DNA from: Malania oleifera
Lineage: Eukaryota; Streptophyta; Magnoliopsida; Santalales; Ximeniaceae
Assembly (NCBI RefSeq): GCF_029873635.1
Contig: NC_080423.1
Span: forward strand, 104,823,773 to 104,887,772
Reading direction: 5' to 3'
DNA length: 64,000 nucleotides
Shown here: positions 11,255-22,530 of the stretch, in pieces
Numbering within the stretch: the first letter of the stretch is position 1
Layout: each line of letters begins with the position of its first letter
Made by a program: the position numbers and the translations under genes
The notes under the pieces: model-generated
What the model saw: the letters and a program-made list of their open reading frames with translations, nothing else
What the model was told of the DNA's origin: nothing
The model's database searches: none

Positions 11255-13040
11255 TACTATCATATTGCTCAGTTGATATCGTGGTTGATTAGGCACCTGA
11301 TTGACTGAGAAATCTTTTGTACATTTGGAACAATATTGATGCCCTTCTCTCCCACTTACTCCTGTGCATTGGGCAGAGGAGCTCTTTTTGAGTCTTTCTA
11401 TGCGCATAATACCAATAGGATGAGAATCTTCTGATGTAGAACCACAATTATTCTCTTTAATCCAGATGAACCAGAGTTTTGAAACCAGGATAAGTATGCT
11501 ACTGTCAGTCTTTCCCACTTCTATTTTTACGTATGACAACTTCAACAACCCTGTCCAGCACATTGTGGTGGGTAATGTCAGCACTCTGATGGAGAAGTCA
11601 GATCCATAGTTCCAGACTCGATACCTCTGGAAAATCACATTGCCATAATAAATGTTCTGCTGTTGCTTCTAGTTGCCAACAAACTGGCCATTCCACCTGC
11701 AGTTTCGGATGTCCTTGTTACTTCTGCTTTTAATTCTTGCTGCGTGGAAGGATGCCATTGCAAAGCTTCCATAGAAAAGAGTTTCAGCTTGGTAGTAGAT
11801 TACTCATTGTGGTAGTTTGATGACATGACTGTTTCCCTGATTTTTTCTCCCTTTGACTGGGTTTTACGTTAAATCCAAGACATAGTGACACATTAGAGTA
11901 AAATTTCCATTTTCAATCTGCATTATAAGAAGCTTAGGATTTCAAAGACAGATGAGAGCAATGCATTAGAGATACTGACATTTTTATGTGAGTTATTCCC
12001 ATGCTTGTCAGAAAGAGTAGCTGCTTAATAAAAGTTATTGGCTTCTTAAATTTTTTGAAGACCATGTCAATTTTGGTAATTTTTGTAATCCTGTTTGGTA
12101 TTTCTCTGATTTACCTCCTTGAAATTGTATTATGTTTTGAACTCTCTCGCATCTGTATTTTACGATATTTTGCATGTGTATGTATCCCTATGTTTGGCCA
12201 CATTATATCGCTTTAAACTTGAAACAATTGTGAGCACATTTGGGATGAGTGTTCTTAAAAAAAAGGAAAATTAGAAAAAAGGATGCTATATTGATGACAG
12301 GTTTCACCAGGCAGGACTCTTTGGGACACACAGCACCAAACGGGCAAGTTTCATTGGAAAGTAGCCAAGCATGACACTATACATCTTGTAAGAACTATGA
12401 AATCCTATGTTCTAACTGTTTTATTACGATCATATGAGCTTCTTCTTTTCACCCCTGTGAGACTTAAATTGGGAATGGAATTGTGAATGTGATGCAAATA
12501 TAGTGTAATGTTTTGCCTACAGGCTTTGGTTGAAAAAAAAAAGGTTGTTGAAATTTGAACTGCATCTGCCCCTACGACTGCTTACTCTTTTAATTTTAGT
12601 GGACATCTTGAAATTGCAAACTATTTTAAGAAAAAATAACTCAAAGATATATATTACAAAAGATTTTATATTGCAGTTTTGGTGATGATTTTTACAGGTT
12701 AATCTGATGGGAGAAATATACACCAGCCTTATCTTTCTCCTTCTCCTATCAAAGATTGAACTGCAGGCCTGCAGCAAGGCGGTTGGACCAATTTGAGAGG
12801 AAGACTGTTTGGGAAGAGGAATATTGGATAGAAAAGAAAGGAATTGGTATTCAATTTTTCTATCTTCTTGCTTGAAAACTGAAAAGTAAAAGATTGGTGG
12901 CTGGGAATGTGAGCAGATTCTGGAGGAAATCTGCATAGAAAGCCCGCTTCAAAGGGGTGGATGTTCATGGCAACTCCTCTTCGGAACACCCATTCCCAAT
13001 TCCATCCATCTCTGAAACTCTCTAATTTGAATGGCACTGT
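11255..13040. other. Unassigned DNA, possible old gene remnant on the minus strand
   Basis: The minus-strand frame 11177-11638 is 153 codons long, but its C-terminal end runs through the SINE. The part outside the SINE has no domain I can name. Another minus frame continues upstream to about 11790 with protein-like composition and stops. This may be a decayed gene copy, but the family is unknown. Short overlapping frames at 12517-13037 show no recognised domain. No splice structure could be fixed. Confidence 0.35.
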
Positions 13041-14996
13041 TAACTTGTCAAGAATTGGATCAACACTTGATTTGTGATATCAAACCACTCGTATTTTAAA
13101 TTTTTTTTCTTCATTACATTTTCCTTTAAAAGTAGATTCTTTATGTTCATGTGTTGGAACAGAGTGATCTCAGAGTGTTCACACACTGATTTAAGACCAC
13201 CCAAAATAAAAATTTCCTTGTAGTTCATCACATGCTGAGGGTAAATAGGGGAAAAAATATTGAGGGTCAAATTCGTAATTCACCTCATTTTAAGATAAAT
13301 TTTTTGTTTAAAATCATTATGGACAAAATGATAACTTAGTAGTATAATTTGTAACTTTAATGTGTCAATAAAATCAATGGGCTGATTGGGTTGGATATGT
13401 GTAATTTTAATCTTACTAAATGGGCTGTAAATGGGTCTTTACATACCCGACTCATCAAAAAATTGTCCAACCAGCCCATTTACTTTACCAATATTATATA
13501 TCTACATATGAATTATTACATTATGTGTGATGAATCCTTAGGGGGATCCAAACAATGCCTTGCAAACGCATGACTTGTTTGATGCATCCAAACAATGGAT
13601 TTGATGATCCATGAAAATTCCCAAAACAAATAATTTATTTGAATTTTAAGTCCCTTCATTTAAACAAAAATATGCAATTTGGTGTTTTTGAGTGGCATGC
13701 TTGCACCCTACTTTTAAGCAAGTAACATATATGATCCCTCTCTAAGTTTTGAATTTGGAATTATACAATATATTTAACTATGTTACTTTCGTTCAAATTT
13801 TAAATCTAAAGATTTAATCCATTTCTTGTAAACGTAATTTTATTTTGTTAACCATTTTTTATCACAAAGTAGGCGTTGAGTTTTCTAACTGAGCGTGACT
13901 TGTCTTTATAATTACCTAAAATCCTAGATGACCCATTGCATTCAATTTGGTGAGTAGGGATATTAAAGTGTGTCTCGATTCATGTCTGTCCTCCAAACTT
14001 TTGGTACCCATTTGAAATGTTTTTTGAAGATTATCAGTAACATTTTAAGAGCGTTTAACATTTAATGATCCTTAGTTATTAAAACCTTATAAAATTTTAG
14101 ATACAAATAATAATAAAAGAAATCAATTATACCATTCAATTTAATTTTTAATTATTATTATTTTTTTAAAAATGATAGTAGGCCAAAGCATTCAGTTGCA
14201 AAATCTCCTTGAATTTGGGAGGGAGCACCCAATAGAGGCATGCATTCATTCACTCACTCAATCTTCATCATCACCTTCTCCTTTTCACTTCTTTTTCATT
14301 TTCCTTTTCTCTTCATAGAAGTTTCCCATTTGTCATTTTTCAAAAAAGGACACACACACACACACTCACACTCACTCATCACAATTGTCCCATTGCTTTG
14401 CTTTGCCATAAAGACAGCCACTCCACCGTTGAAAAATGTCCCTTGCTTCTCCAGGTCGCAATAACCCCGCAAATTACCCTTATGCCCCTAACCCTAAAAG
14501 TCCTCATATCAAATTTATCATGTGGCCTCCTCCGCATGAACCGCCACTGAAATGAAATCAACGGTCAGCCACAGACCAACCCTTTTCCATGGTTGGCTCC
14601 CAATCAGCTTCTAAATTTATAAATTTGTTCAAAATTCAAAATCCCTGGTCAATATGCAACTGGGGTCCGACCCATGATCCAGTTGGTGCACGTGATGGTG
14701 CCTTGTTTCTTGGACCATGGACCCATTTGGGCTCCACTCATCTTCTGGTTCCAGTTGGTTAGTTAGACCTATACCCCCTTCTCCCCCAAATTCCCATTCT
14801 TCTGCCTGCCACGTGGTGGGGTCTCATTTTGTTTTGCTTTTTTGGATATATAAGTATATTAATATAAGCACTCTCTACTTTCAATTGGTCTGCAGGGGAT
14901 TTGGGTTCTTGTTCAATCGTGATGGGGAGATGTACCCAATTGAAGCAATGGGAACTTAAGATTATTAATTGGGTTCTCATTGGCCTTGCCAAGTGC
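13041..14996. other. Unassigned intergenic DNA
   Basis: AT-rich. GGGCTGATTGGGTTGG (about 13379-13394) has an imperfect inverted partner near 13466-13481, too short to name an element. A CA-rich patch (ACACACACAC at 14350-14362) and pyrimidine-rich DNA lie at 14240-14460. No gene was found. Confidence 0.4.
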
Positions 14997-15363
14997 AACT
15001 CATTTGCATATATATAATGTGCTTGTGTTGTGTTCCACAAGTAATTTTTTCTTTTTTTCTTTTTTAGGTTCAATATAGAAGTTAGATCATTTCTCATCTA
15101 ATAAATTTTTTATTTTTTTAGCTTTCTCAAGATTTGAATTTCAGGCTTCGGACATGGAAGTTCGAAAGGATTTTTTTTTTAAAAAATAATAATAAAATGA
15201 AAAGAAAAATAAAGAATCAAGAAGATTATCGATTAAAAAAAAAGAGAGGAAAAGGTCTTGTTTTCAAAAATGTGTTTGTGTTGTGTACCACAAGTATTTC
15301 TTATCTTTTTCAATGCCCTTATAAAGGATAACTCATTTGTATGTATAAAATGTGTAAGTGTTG
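14997..15363. repeat. Local tandem duplication, first copy and start of second
   Basis: The segment from ACTCATTTGCATATATA (about 14999) through TGTTGTGTTCCACAAGTA and a T-rich run to AAAGAATCAAGAAGA (about 15215) recurs in order. The second copy starts with ACTCATTTGTATGTATAAAA at about 15331, is split by LTR A, and resumes at 18565 with TGTATCACAAATATTTTC. Shared words include GGAAGTTCGA and GAAAAGAAAAATAAAGAATC. The interruption by LTR A shows the duplication is older than that insertion. Confidence 0.8.
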
Positions 15364-15478
15364 TGTAGTAACCTGAAAAAAATAAATAAATAAATAAATA
15401 ATAATGGCATGAACTTAATTGTGAGTATATAAAAATATATATATTTATATATATAAACATATAGATGATAAGTAATAA

Positions 15479-15479
15479 A

Positions 15480-15511
<32 letters not shown>

Positions 15512-15512
15512 A
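15479..15512. repeat. (GT)n(AT)n microsatellite
   Basis: A run of GT followed by AT dinucleotides inside LTR A. Confidence 0.95.
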
Positions 15513-15625
15513 TATTAATAAAATAAAATAAAATAATAATATAATGTTATATACATATAAGAAAGCTTGAATATTAAGCTTGGACTGTACATTCCAATTG
15601 AAATTGAAATGCCCCCCGGGCGTGA

Positions 15626-15628
<3 letters not shown>

Positions 15629-15665
<37 letters not shown>
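15629..15665. repeat. (CT)n microsatellite in LTR A
   Basis: A near-perfect CT run, first of two in this LTR. Its place ahead of the leader motif matches the CT/GA tracts in the other gypsy LTRs. Confidence 0.95.
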
Positions 15666-15667
<2 letters not shown>

Positions 15668-15821
15668 ACGGCCTCACTCTCTCTTTTTCAAAAGTTATTC
15701 TCCATCCATAAGCCATATCGAAAAACGAACACCACCACGAGGTCCGGGCTTCAATTTTCAACAAGTTAACCGGAGTGGATTTGTCGTAGGGTCATCGTAT
15801 GCACCACTTTAGGGATAAGGT

Positions 15822-15823
<2 letters not shown>

Positions 15824-15879
<56 letters not shown>
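15824..15879. repeat. Second (CT)n microsatellite in LTR A
   Basis: A CT run of about 56 bases ending shortly before TTGACGATCAG. Similar flanking words (GAGTGGATTTGT, GGGATAAGG) near both CT runs suggest local duplication. Confidence 0.95.
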
Positions 15880-15881
<2 letters not shown>

Positions 15882-17584
15882 AATTTCTCTTCAGATCTTC
15901 AGCTAAATTGACGATCAGATGCGATATCAGGATCCCAACTTCTATCCTCGTTGTTTTAATTAGAGTGGATTTGTGATTTGAGCTTCCTAGATATCACTCC
16001 TGGGATAAGGTGAAGAGTATAAATTATGTATGTTGTTTTGAATTCTAGTAGTTAATTATTAAATTGTAGTATTTGATTATATTATATTTTTAGAAATATT
16101 CTTGGGATTTTATTAAACTGCAGGATTGGATAATATTAGATTTTTGGAAATATTCCTGAGATTAAATTAAACTGAAGGGATTTGATTAAATAGATTTTTG
16201 GAGAATATTTTGGAATTAGATTAAACTGTGAGGATTTAATTATATTGGTGTTTTTAAATATGTTAGAAATTAAATTTAAATATGGGAAGTGAATCATACC
16301 CACATTTTTTTAAAATTTAACCGGTTAATGGGAACGTGTGAGCTTAGGAATATTAAGATAATTATAATTTTGGGGTTGAGCTGATTAAAATGGGAAAATA
16401 TGATTTCAGGGTTTTGAACTCCGATATGTTGTGGGCGTTGGTTTAAAGATCTTAGTAGGCATCCTCTTAGCAAGCAGGTAAGGGAAACGTTTGCATTATT
16501 TTAATGTGATTATTGAGAGTGACTCGCAAATTGTAGTTGAGTGGTTTCGGAAAGGTAGATGCACTTTGTGGTATCTTTGAGATTTTTGGGAGGAGCTCGT
16601 AGTGGAACTAGAAGGAGTGAACGTCATGGTGATGCATCAATATAAGGAAGACAATAGTGCGGCTGGTTTTCTTGCTAAAAAAGGAGAAATGAGAAATAAT
16701 GTAATCTACGAAGAACAACACCTTCTACCACGTTATCTGAAAGGTATTCTTCGGATGGATAGGTGGGGTTTTGTTTCCGTTCGTCATTAGTTCAACTCTA
16801 AAGTTTTGTTTGGTGTATTTTGATTTGATTCTAGTTATGTTTATGTTTTTATCTTCCTTATTAGTTATGTTTAGTTTTGTTGTCCTAATTTGGTTGGTTG
16901 TTCTATAATCTCCCGTTTGCTTAGCCTGTAGCCACGGTATTCCTCTGCCAAAAGTGAGGGTATATTAATAAATAAATGGATGTGTCGTCCTTTTTTAGTT
17001 AAAAAGAAAAAAAAATTGGTTGACTTAAAGTATGTGGAAATGAAAATATTGTATATGATTTTGGAATATTATGATACGTATATTTCTCTGTGATTATTAG
17101 ATTATGAGTTATCATTCAAAAGTTGTTGGCATGAGAAACATGAAATAGCAGATTTATGCTAAAATATGTAATGATGAGTTTTTACCAAAAATACAGGTAT
17201 GACGATATGAAATATACATATATGTTTTATATAGATATGATGATATGAGATATACAAATATGTTTAATACAGATGAATGATATGTGATATATACAAACAT
17301 GAATAATACTGATATGATGAAATAAGATATATAAAAACATGTTTTATACAGAGGCGGTGAGATGACATATATACAAACATGATTTATACAGATATGATGA
17401 AATGAGATTTATAAAAAGATGATGAGATATACACAGATACGATGATATATATATATATATATATAAAATTTTTTATACTAAATTGTGAAATTGAGATTAC
17501 GTTACTGTATAATTATATAAATCGTATTATATGGTATAAATGAGTGTATTATACTGGTATCTAGAAAGGTTGAGAATAATGTAG

Positions 17585-17915
17585 AAGTGTGAAAATAAGT
17601 TCCTACTGATGCCGATGGGGAGGTATGCTAAGTATGGAAATTATGTGTGTAGTTTCTACTGATGTCGATGGGGAGGTATGCTCAGTATGGAAATGATGTG
17701 TGATGTTCTTACTAATGCTGATGGGGACGTATACTCAGTATGAAAAGTATGTGTAATGTTCCTACTGAGACCGATGGGGAGGTATGCTCAGTACCGAAAG
17801 TATGTTGTGATGTTCCTATTGATGCCGATGGGGAGGTATGCTCAGTATGGAAATTATGTTGTGAAGTCTGCACTGAGGCCGACGGGGAGGAATGCTCAGT
17901 ATGGAAAGTAAGTAG
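17585..17915. repeat. Tandem array of about 55-bp units in LTR A
   Basis: About six degenerate units each contain a form of CCGATGGGGAGGTATGCTCA and GTATGGAAA. Reading frames across it are by-products of the repeat. Adjacent units without unique spacers rule out CRISPR. Confidence 0.9.
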
Positions 17916-18564
17916 GCATTGAGAGTTGAAATTATGTGATCTATTATATTTTGTAAAATACCTACATGTGGATTTATGTACATGTGGATACTCATTGAGT
18001 TAGAACATATTCTGGAGAAATGAATGCTTTTGAATATATATATATGGTTATGAGTACATATTTACATGCTTTCTCGATCAGTTGAAATAATGATTTAAAG
18101 AATGCATTTTGATATACCAAACTCATGTTGCCACACATTGTCAATAATTTATTCTGTCTTACTCAGGGTGTCTCACTCCTATAAATTTAACATTTCAGGA
18201 AATACCAGGAATCAAGCCTAGGGAGCTCCAGGGTAGGATTAGTTGGTTGTTTGTTTAAAGTAAGTAATGGTAAGAACTGATGTGTGTATGGTAACATTTG
18301 GGACACCTAGTATTTGTTAAAATTTGGTTCTGGAGAGTTATCTATGTATTATGATGATATTAGCACTCTGATATTGTGTTTGAGATTAGATGTATATATG
18401 TTTGTTTCCGCTGTTTGGTATATTATAAGAGATGGGCTGGTCACCCCAGTAACCCACTTTGGGTCGGGTCATGTTGATGTGTGGTATCAGAGATATAGAT
18501 TGATTATTGTAATTTACCGTATTGAAAAGGAAAAAATAAATGGTAGAAAAATCAGGTCGTCACA

Positions 18565-18830
18565 TGTTGTGTATCACAAATATTTTCTTTTTGCCTTTTT
18601 TTTTGTTTTTTTTGTTTTTCAGGTTTATTGTTCACATAAGGTCTAGCTAGGTTATATAGTGGAAGTTCGACCATCTCTGTGTCATAATTTTGAAAATTTG
18701 AAAGGAAAAAAAATTTAAAATAATTATGAAATGAAAAGAAAAATAAAGAATCAAGAAGAGTGTCAATGAAAAAGTAAAAGGAAAAGGCCTTATTTTCAAA
18801 AATGAAAGACCTACTTTTCAAAAAAAGTCA
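18565..18830. repeat. Second copy of the local duplication, right half
   Basis: Continues the copy that begins at about 15331 and is interrupted by LTR A. It shares ordered words with 15035-15270, including GGAAGTTCGA and GAAAAGAAAAATAAAGAATC. Confidence 0.8.
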
Positions 18831-18935
18831 AGAGGTAAAAAAATAACTTTTTTAAAAGTGAAATTGAGACAATCTCAATTACTACCTTAGCTATTAACTT
18901 ATAAGTTATAACTACTCTAAATATAGCCTTTTCCA

Positions 18936-18985
<50 letters not shown>

Positions 18986-19440
18986 GAGTAATATGTCATA
19001 TTCAAGACATGCATGTTTAGAAAATAGCTTTCCTTTCTCCTTCTAATCCTCTTTTTTGTAAATATCTTGGCCCTTTCAATCAATATCTTAGTGTATTTTG
19101 AGATCGAATTTTGTATATTTAAATTAGCTTTTATGTTTGTTGTCTTTATTTCGATTTTGTATTCAGATTTTTCTATTGGGTTACTTTAATTAAAAAATTC
19201 TTTTAATGTTCGCTCCATCGTATTAGTTGCTTTATTTTTTCATTTAGATAATTAATTAATAAAGAAAATAGATCTAACCATAAACCCCTAGCTTAAAAAG
19301 TCGTATATTCATTGAGTTTATATAATTTTAGAGAGGAGCCTGACCTTTGGCCTAATAGTTCATCTCTTCGTTATCCTTTGTGGAGATGGGGGTTCAAGAT
19401 CTCATGAAGGTATCATTGGTTGTAATAGGATATTTATTGA
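18831..19440. other. Unassigned AT-rich DNA with a (TA)n run
   Basis: Contains a long TA microsatellite at 18939-18982. No gene was recognised. Confidence 0.6.
18939..18982. repeat. (TA)n microsatellite
   Basis: About 22 uninterrupted TA dinucleotides. Confidence 0.97.
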
Positions 19441-19686
19441 TGTTAAAGCTTGATATACATTATTGACCCACAACCTAATAGCTTAAACTTTTAAGTGAAG
19501 TGGTAATCTAACATGGTATTAGAGCTCTGGTTACCAGGAGGTCTTGAGTTCTAATCTTGTCACCCGTATTTATTATGTGGCATTATTTGTCATTTGTTTA
19601 TCTCTCCACGTGCTATCGGGCTGCACGTTACGTTGTTGACCCACAACCTAATAGCTTAAACTTTTAGGTAAAGTGGTAATCCAACA
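19441..19686 (+). mobile_element. Second TRIM copy, 3' LTR start and PPT deleted
   Basis: Related throughout to the TRIM at 9450. The 5' LTR (19441-19513, 73 bp) starts TGTTAAAGCTTG and ends TCTAACA, and is followed by TGGTATTAGAGC as PBS (19514-19525). The 3' LTR remnant ends CCAACA at 19686. The exact 5-bp duplication ATTGA flanks it (19436-19440 and 19687-19691). Where the first copy has CTGCACATGCAGGGGAG followed by the start of the 3' LTR, this copy has CTGCACGTTACGTTG. The purine tract and roughly the first 20 bases of the 3' LTR are therefore missing, a deletion after insertion. Confidence 0.92.
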
Positions 19687-19691
19687 ATTGA

Positions 19692-19924
19692 TATTTAATA
19701 ATGTCAATGTGTATTTGGACACTTGTTGAATTTTGGGCAGTTGAGTACAGTGCCTACTCCATTTGAAAAAGAATTTACCATTACATTTGAGGATTAAAAA
19801 TAGTGCATGTAATTGAACTTTTAATGTATAGTTCTGCTCATCTAAAAAAATGATTATCTCATTACTCAAAAGTACTACACCTAAGAATAGAATCCAATTA
19901 ATTAAACTTTTCCTAATGAATTGT
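19692..19924. other. Unassigned AT-rich DNA
   Basis: No gene or repeat recognised. Confidence 0.5.
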
Positions 19925-20597
19925 TAAGGGTTTGTTTAGTATCATTGTTGTTTTCTGTTTTTTGTTTTCATTTTTATACGGCGAAAAAACATTTTACAAA
20001 AACATGTTTGTTTATGTTGTCAGTTTTTTTTTGGTTTCTGTTGTCAATTTTCTATTTTTTGAGAAAAACTGAAAATTAGATTTTACGGTTTTCATTTGTT
20101 TTGACAACTTGTTACCAAAAATTTTGATATTCAAAAAGGGTTTTTTTTTTTTTTTTTGGATTAAATCATGCATTCATTTTATACACTTTAAAGTTAAAAT
20201 AAAATGACAATATATATTTAAATATAATTGAAGTAAAAAATATTCATATATTTTTAAAAATAATAATAAAGCCAATTAAAAAATATTTTTACTATTTTCC
20301 AATTATCATGCCCAATAAAATTTTTATTGTAAAGTATTTTGAAAGTATAACAATTAAGTAAAATAATCATAATAATTTTTTATTTTTATTATAATATTTT
20401 TAATGTGTATTATTTTAATCATATTTTAGAATAGATTTTAAAACAAAAATTAATATTTTTAAATCCATTTTAGTTTATAAATATATTAACCAAATAGATC
20501 ACTAGTTTTTGATTTCTAGTTTTAATTTTTAATTTAAATTTTTTATTTTTTATTTTTATTTCTCTAATTTTTAACGAGTATACCAAAAGATCCGTAA
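19925..20597. mobile_element. Candidate hAT-like non-autonomous element
   Basis: The left end GGGTTTGTTTAGTATCATTG and the right end TATACCAAAAGATCC are imperfect inverted repeats, similar in form to GGGTTTGTTTGGTATC-type ends of plant hAT MITEs. The interior is very AT-rich and non-coding. An 8-bp target duplication could not be confirmed, so this is tentative. Confidence 0.4.
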
Positions 20598-21066
20598 TGT
20601 TCTTCATTAAAAGAGGACTAATTTTATATAAGTTCTTCTCTTACCTCCCAACCAAACAATTAACTATACCATGACCTTTTCCTGTTTTCCCCCTTTTTCT
20701 TTTTCTTTTTTGTAAATGGCAACAAACCCTGGGGCGGTCCTCAAGCCATGCAATGCGTCTGTGATGCATGCATGCATGGTGTGAGGACGCATATGGTGAC
20801 ATGCATAGGAGACATTTATACATGGAGTGGCAAGAAGAGCATTGCAGTACTCTTGGACTCTTGACTTGGGGGCTTACCAAAACACGAGGCGTATATGGAT
20901 TTTATTACTGGTAATTATGAATGCTGCAGCTAGCTAGCGAGCTAGCTACCTAGCCACCTTTTAATTAATTTAATTTGACAAGAAGATAAATGCATACGTA
21001 TACATATGTTGCATATATAAAGAAAACAGAGTGTGCTTGTAAGTTGCAAGCACATGGATGATTAAT

Positions 21067-21101
21067 GAAGAGGAAGAAGAAGAAGAAGAAGAAGAAGAAG
21101 A
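21067..21101. repeat. (GAA)n microsatellite
   Basis: About ten AAG/GAA trinucleotides. Confidence 0.93.
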
Positions 21102-21713
21102 CAATTGAGCGGTGGGGCTTCCATCCATCAAAAGAAGAATTCAAAGGAATTAAATATATTATATGAATGCATGTGGACTGCGCTTTCCCTTTTTGTCCCA
21201 CGCCTACCCTAACCCATTCTTCAATTCACTCAACACAACAACAAAAGCTCTCCTTCCTTCTTATAACTAAGACCCCACACTGCATCATTTCATTTCATTT
21301 CCTACTAGACCCAGGATCATTCCTTCTCCATCCATCAATATTTCAATACATACATACATACATACACATACATATATATATATATTTATACACAACTGAT
21401 CTAAGTAGCATAATACTCTTACATCCATTCGGCATGAGAGCTCGTTGTGTGTATACAATACAAGATTAATTAATTTTATAATAATAATAACAATGATAAT
21501 GATAATAAGTGGATACATATTTGTGATGTTTTTTATTGATATAAGATACATATTAATATCTGAATAGTTGTTATCAAGGATGCCGGTACTATATAAATTC
21601 TATTATATATGTTAATATCAAAAGAGTTGAAGATTGTGAAGTGTGAAAGTGGTCCAAGTAGGGTTAGGATTATTTACACCGGAATTTTGGACATACTATT
21701 TGGCTTTACGCGT

Positions 21714-21717
<4 letters not shown>

Positions 21718-21772
<55 letters not shown>
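21718..21772. repeat. (TA)n(TG)n compound microsatellite
   Basis: A TA run followed directly by a TG run. Confidence 0.95.
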
Positions 21773-22005
21773 AATAAGCTTAGCATCAGATTCCCCATCC
21801 CTCTTTTCCTTTTTTTTCTTTTAACTCTTTATCTTATTCTTTCCTCACCACCTGATTTTTGACCATCACTACTTTTCCTCACTAGCGGTAGTTGTTCAAC
21901 TCCCCTCCTTAATTGTCACTTTCCATTCAATTCCTCTGTTAACATTTTCACCTGTCTTCACTTCATTTTCCTCCTTTGTCTTTTCACTACTGTTCCCATT
22001 CAAAC

Positions 22006-22031
22006 AGAGAGAGAGAGAGAGAGAGAGAGAG
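22006..22031. repeat. (GA)n microsatellite
   Basis: Perfect GA run. Confidence 0.95.
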
Positions 22032-22394
22032 TCAAATAAGAACTTTAAAATGTAAATAAGGAGATAAATATATATATTGAGGATTATATATCAACAACAC
22101 ATCTGCACTTGCTGCTTTCTCCAACCCAAAGGGAAATCGTTCTCGGAGATCAACAGGCCGAGGTTGTAATCATGAGAATCAAGTCAAAAAAAAAAAAAAC
22201 CCAAAACCAAAACAAAACAAAACAAAACAAAACAAAGTAAAAAGTGCTAAAGGAAAAAAATTGGAGGGAGAAGAAAAAGAGAACACCCAGTAAAGTAAAC
22301 CCTCAACGAGATACCCACTTTCACTGTTGCTTTTTCTACTCTTCCTTCCCCTTTCCTTCTTTGTATTTTTCTTCCCTTTGATCACTTTTAACTC

Positions 22395-22397
<3 letters not shown>

Positions 22398-22442
<45 letters not shown>
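22398..22442. repeat. (AT)n microsatellite
   Basis: AT run about 90 bases past the stop codon of the pectate lyase gene, on its 3' side. Confidence 0.95.
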
Positions 22443-22446
<4 letters not shown>

Positions 22447-22530
22447 AATAAATTATATGTTTTAATTAAAACCCCAAACTCATATATATCTGTTAATTAG
22501 ATCGATCACGATCACGAGCTGGCTAGCTCG

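Larger units (their letters stand above)
15364..18564 (+). mobile_element. Gypsy-type solo LTR A, 3201 bp
   Basis: Starts TGTAGTAACCTG and ends AGGTCGTCACA, with an exact 5-bp target duplication TGTTG (15359-15363 and 18565-18569). No gag, pol, PBS or polypurine tract lies inside, so this is a solo LTR left by recombination between two LTRs. It contains two long CT microsatellites, the leader motif TTGACGATCAGATG (about 15908), a tandem array (17585-17915), ACTCAGGGTGTCTCACTCC followed by TTTCAGG (about 18163-18199), and CCCACTTTGGGTCGGG near the 3' end. LTR B at 59606 is of the same family. Confidence 0.93.
20598..22530. other. Intergenic DNA downstream of the pectate lyase gene
   Basis: No gene was supported. 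It holds several microsatellites, a self-complementary patch of AGCTAGCTAGC type (about 20930-20950), and T/C-rich segments (21780-21990, 22320-22380). The gene's 3' UTR must lie in the part nearest 22530, but no poly(A) signal could be chosen with confidence. Confidence 0.5.

Noticed and set aside
11177..11638. 153-codon minus-strand frame as a gene
   Set aside because: Its C-terminal part is the SINE read backwards, and no family was recognised for the rest. It is noted only as a possible old gene remnant.
13379..13481. Short inverted repeat around GGGCTGATTGGGTTGG as a MITE
   Set aside because: The arms are short and imperfect, and no target duplication was found.
17585..17915. CRISPR-like direct repeats
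   Set aside because: Units are adjacent and degenerate with no unique spacers, lie inside a plant LTR, and no cas gene is present.
20928..20952. AGCTAGCTAGC palindrome as a regulatory site
   Set aside because: It is a simple AGCT repeat with a similar patch at 22518-22536, with no further support.
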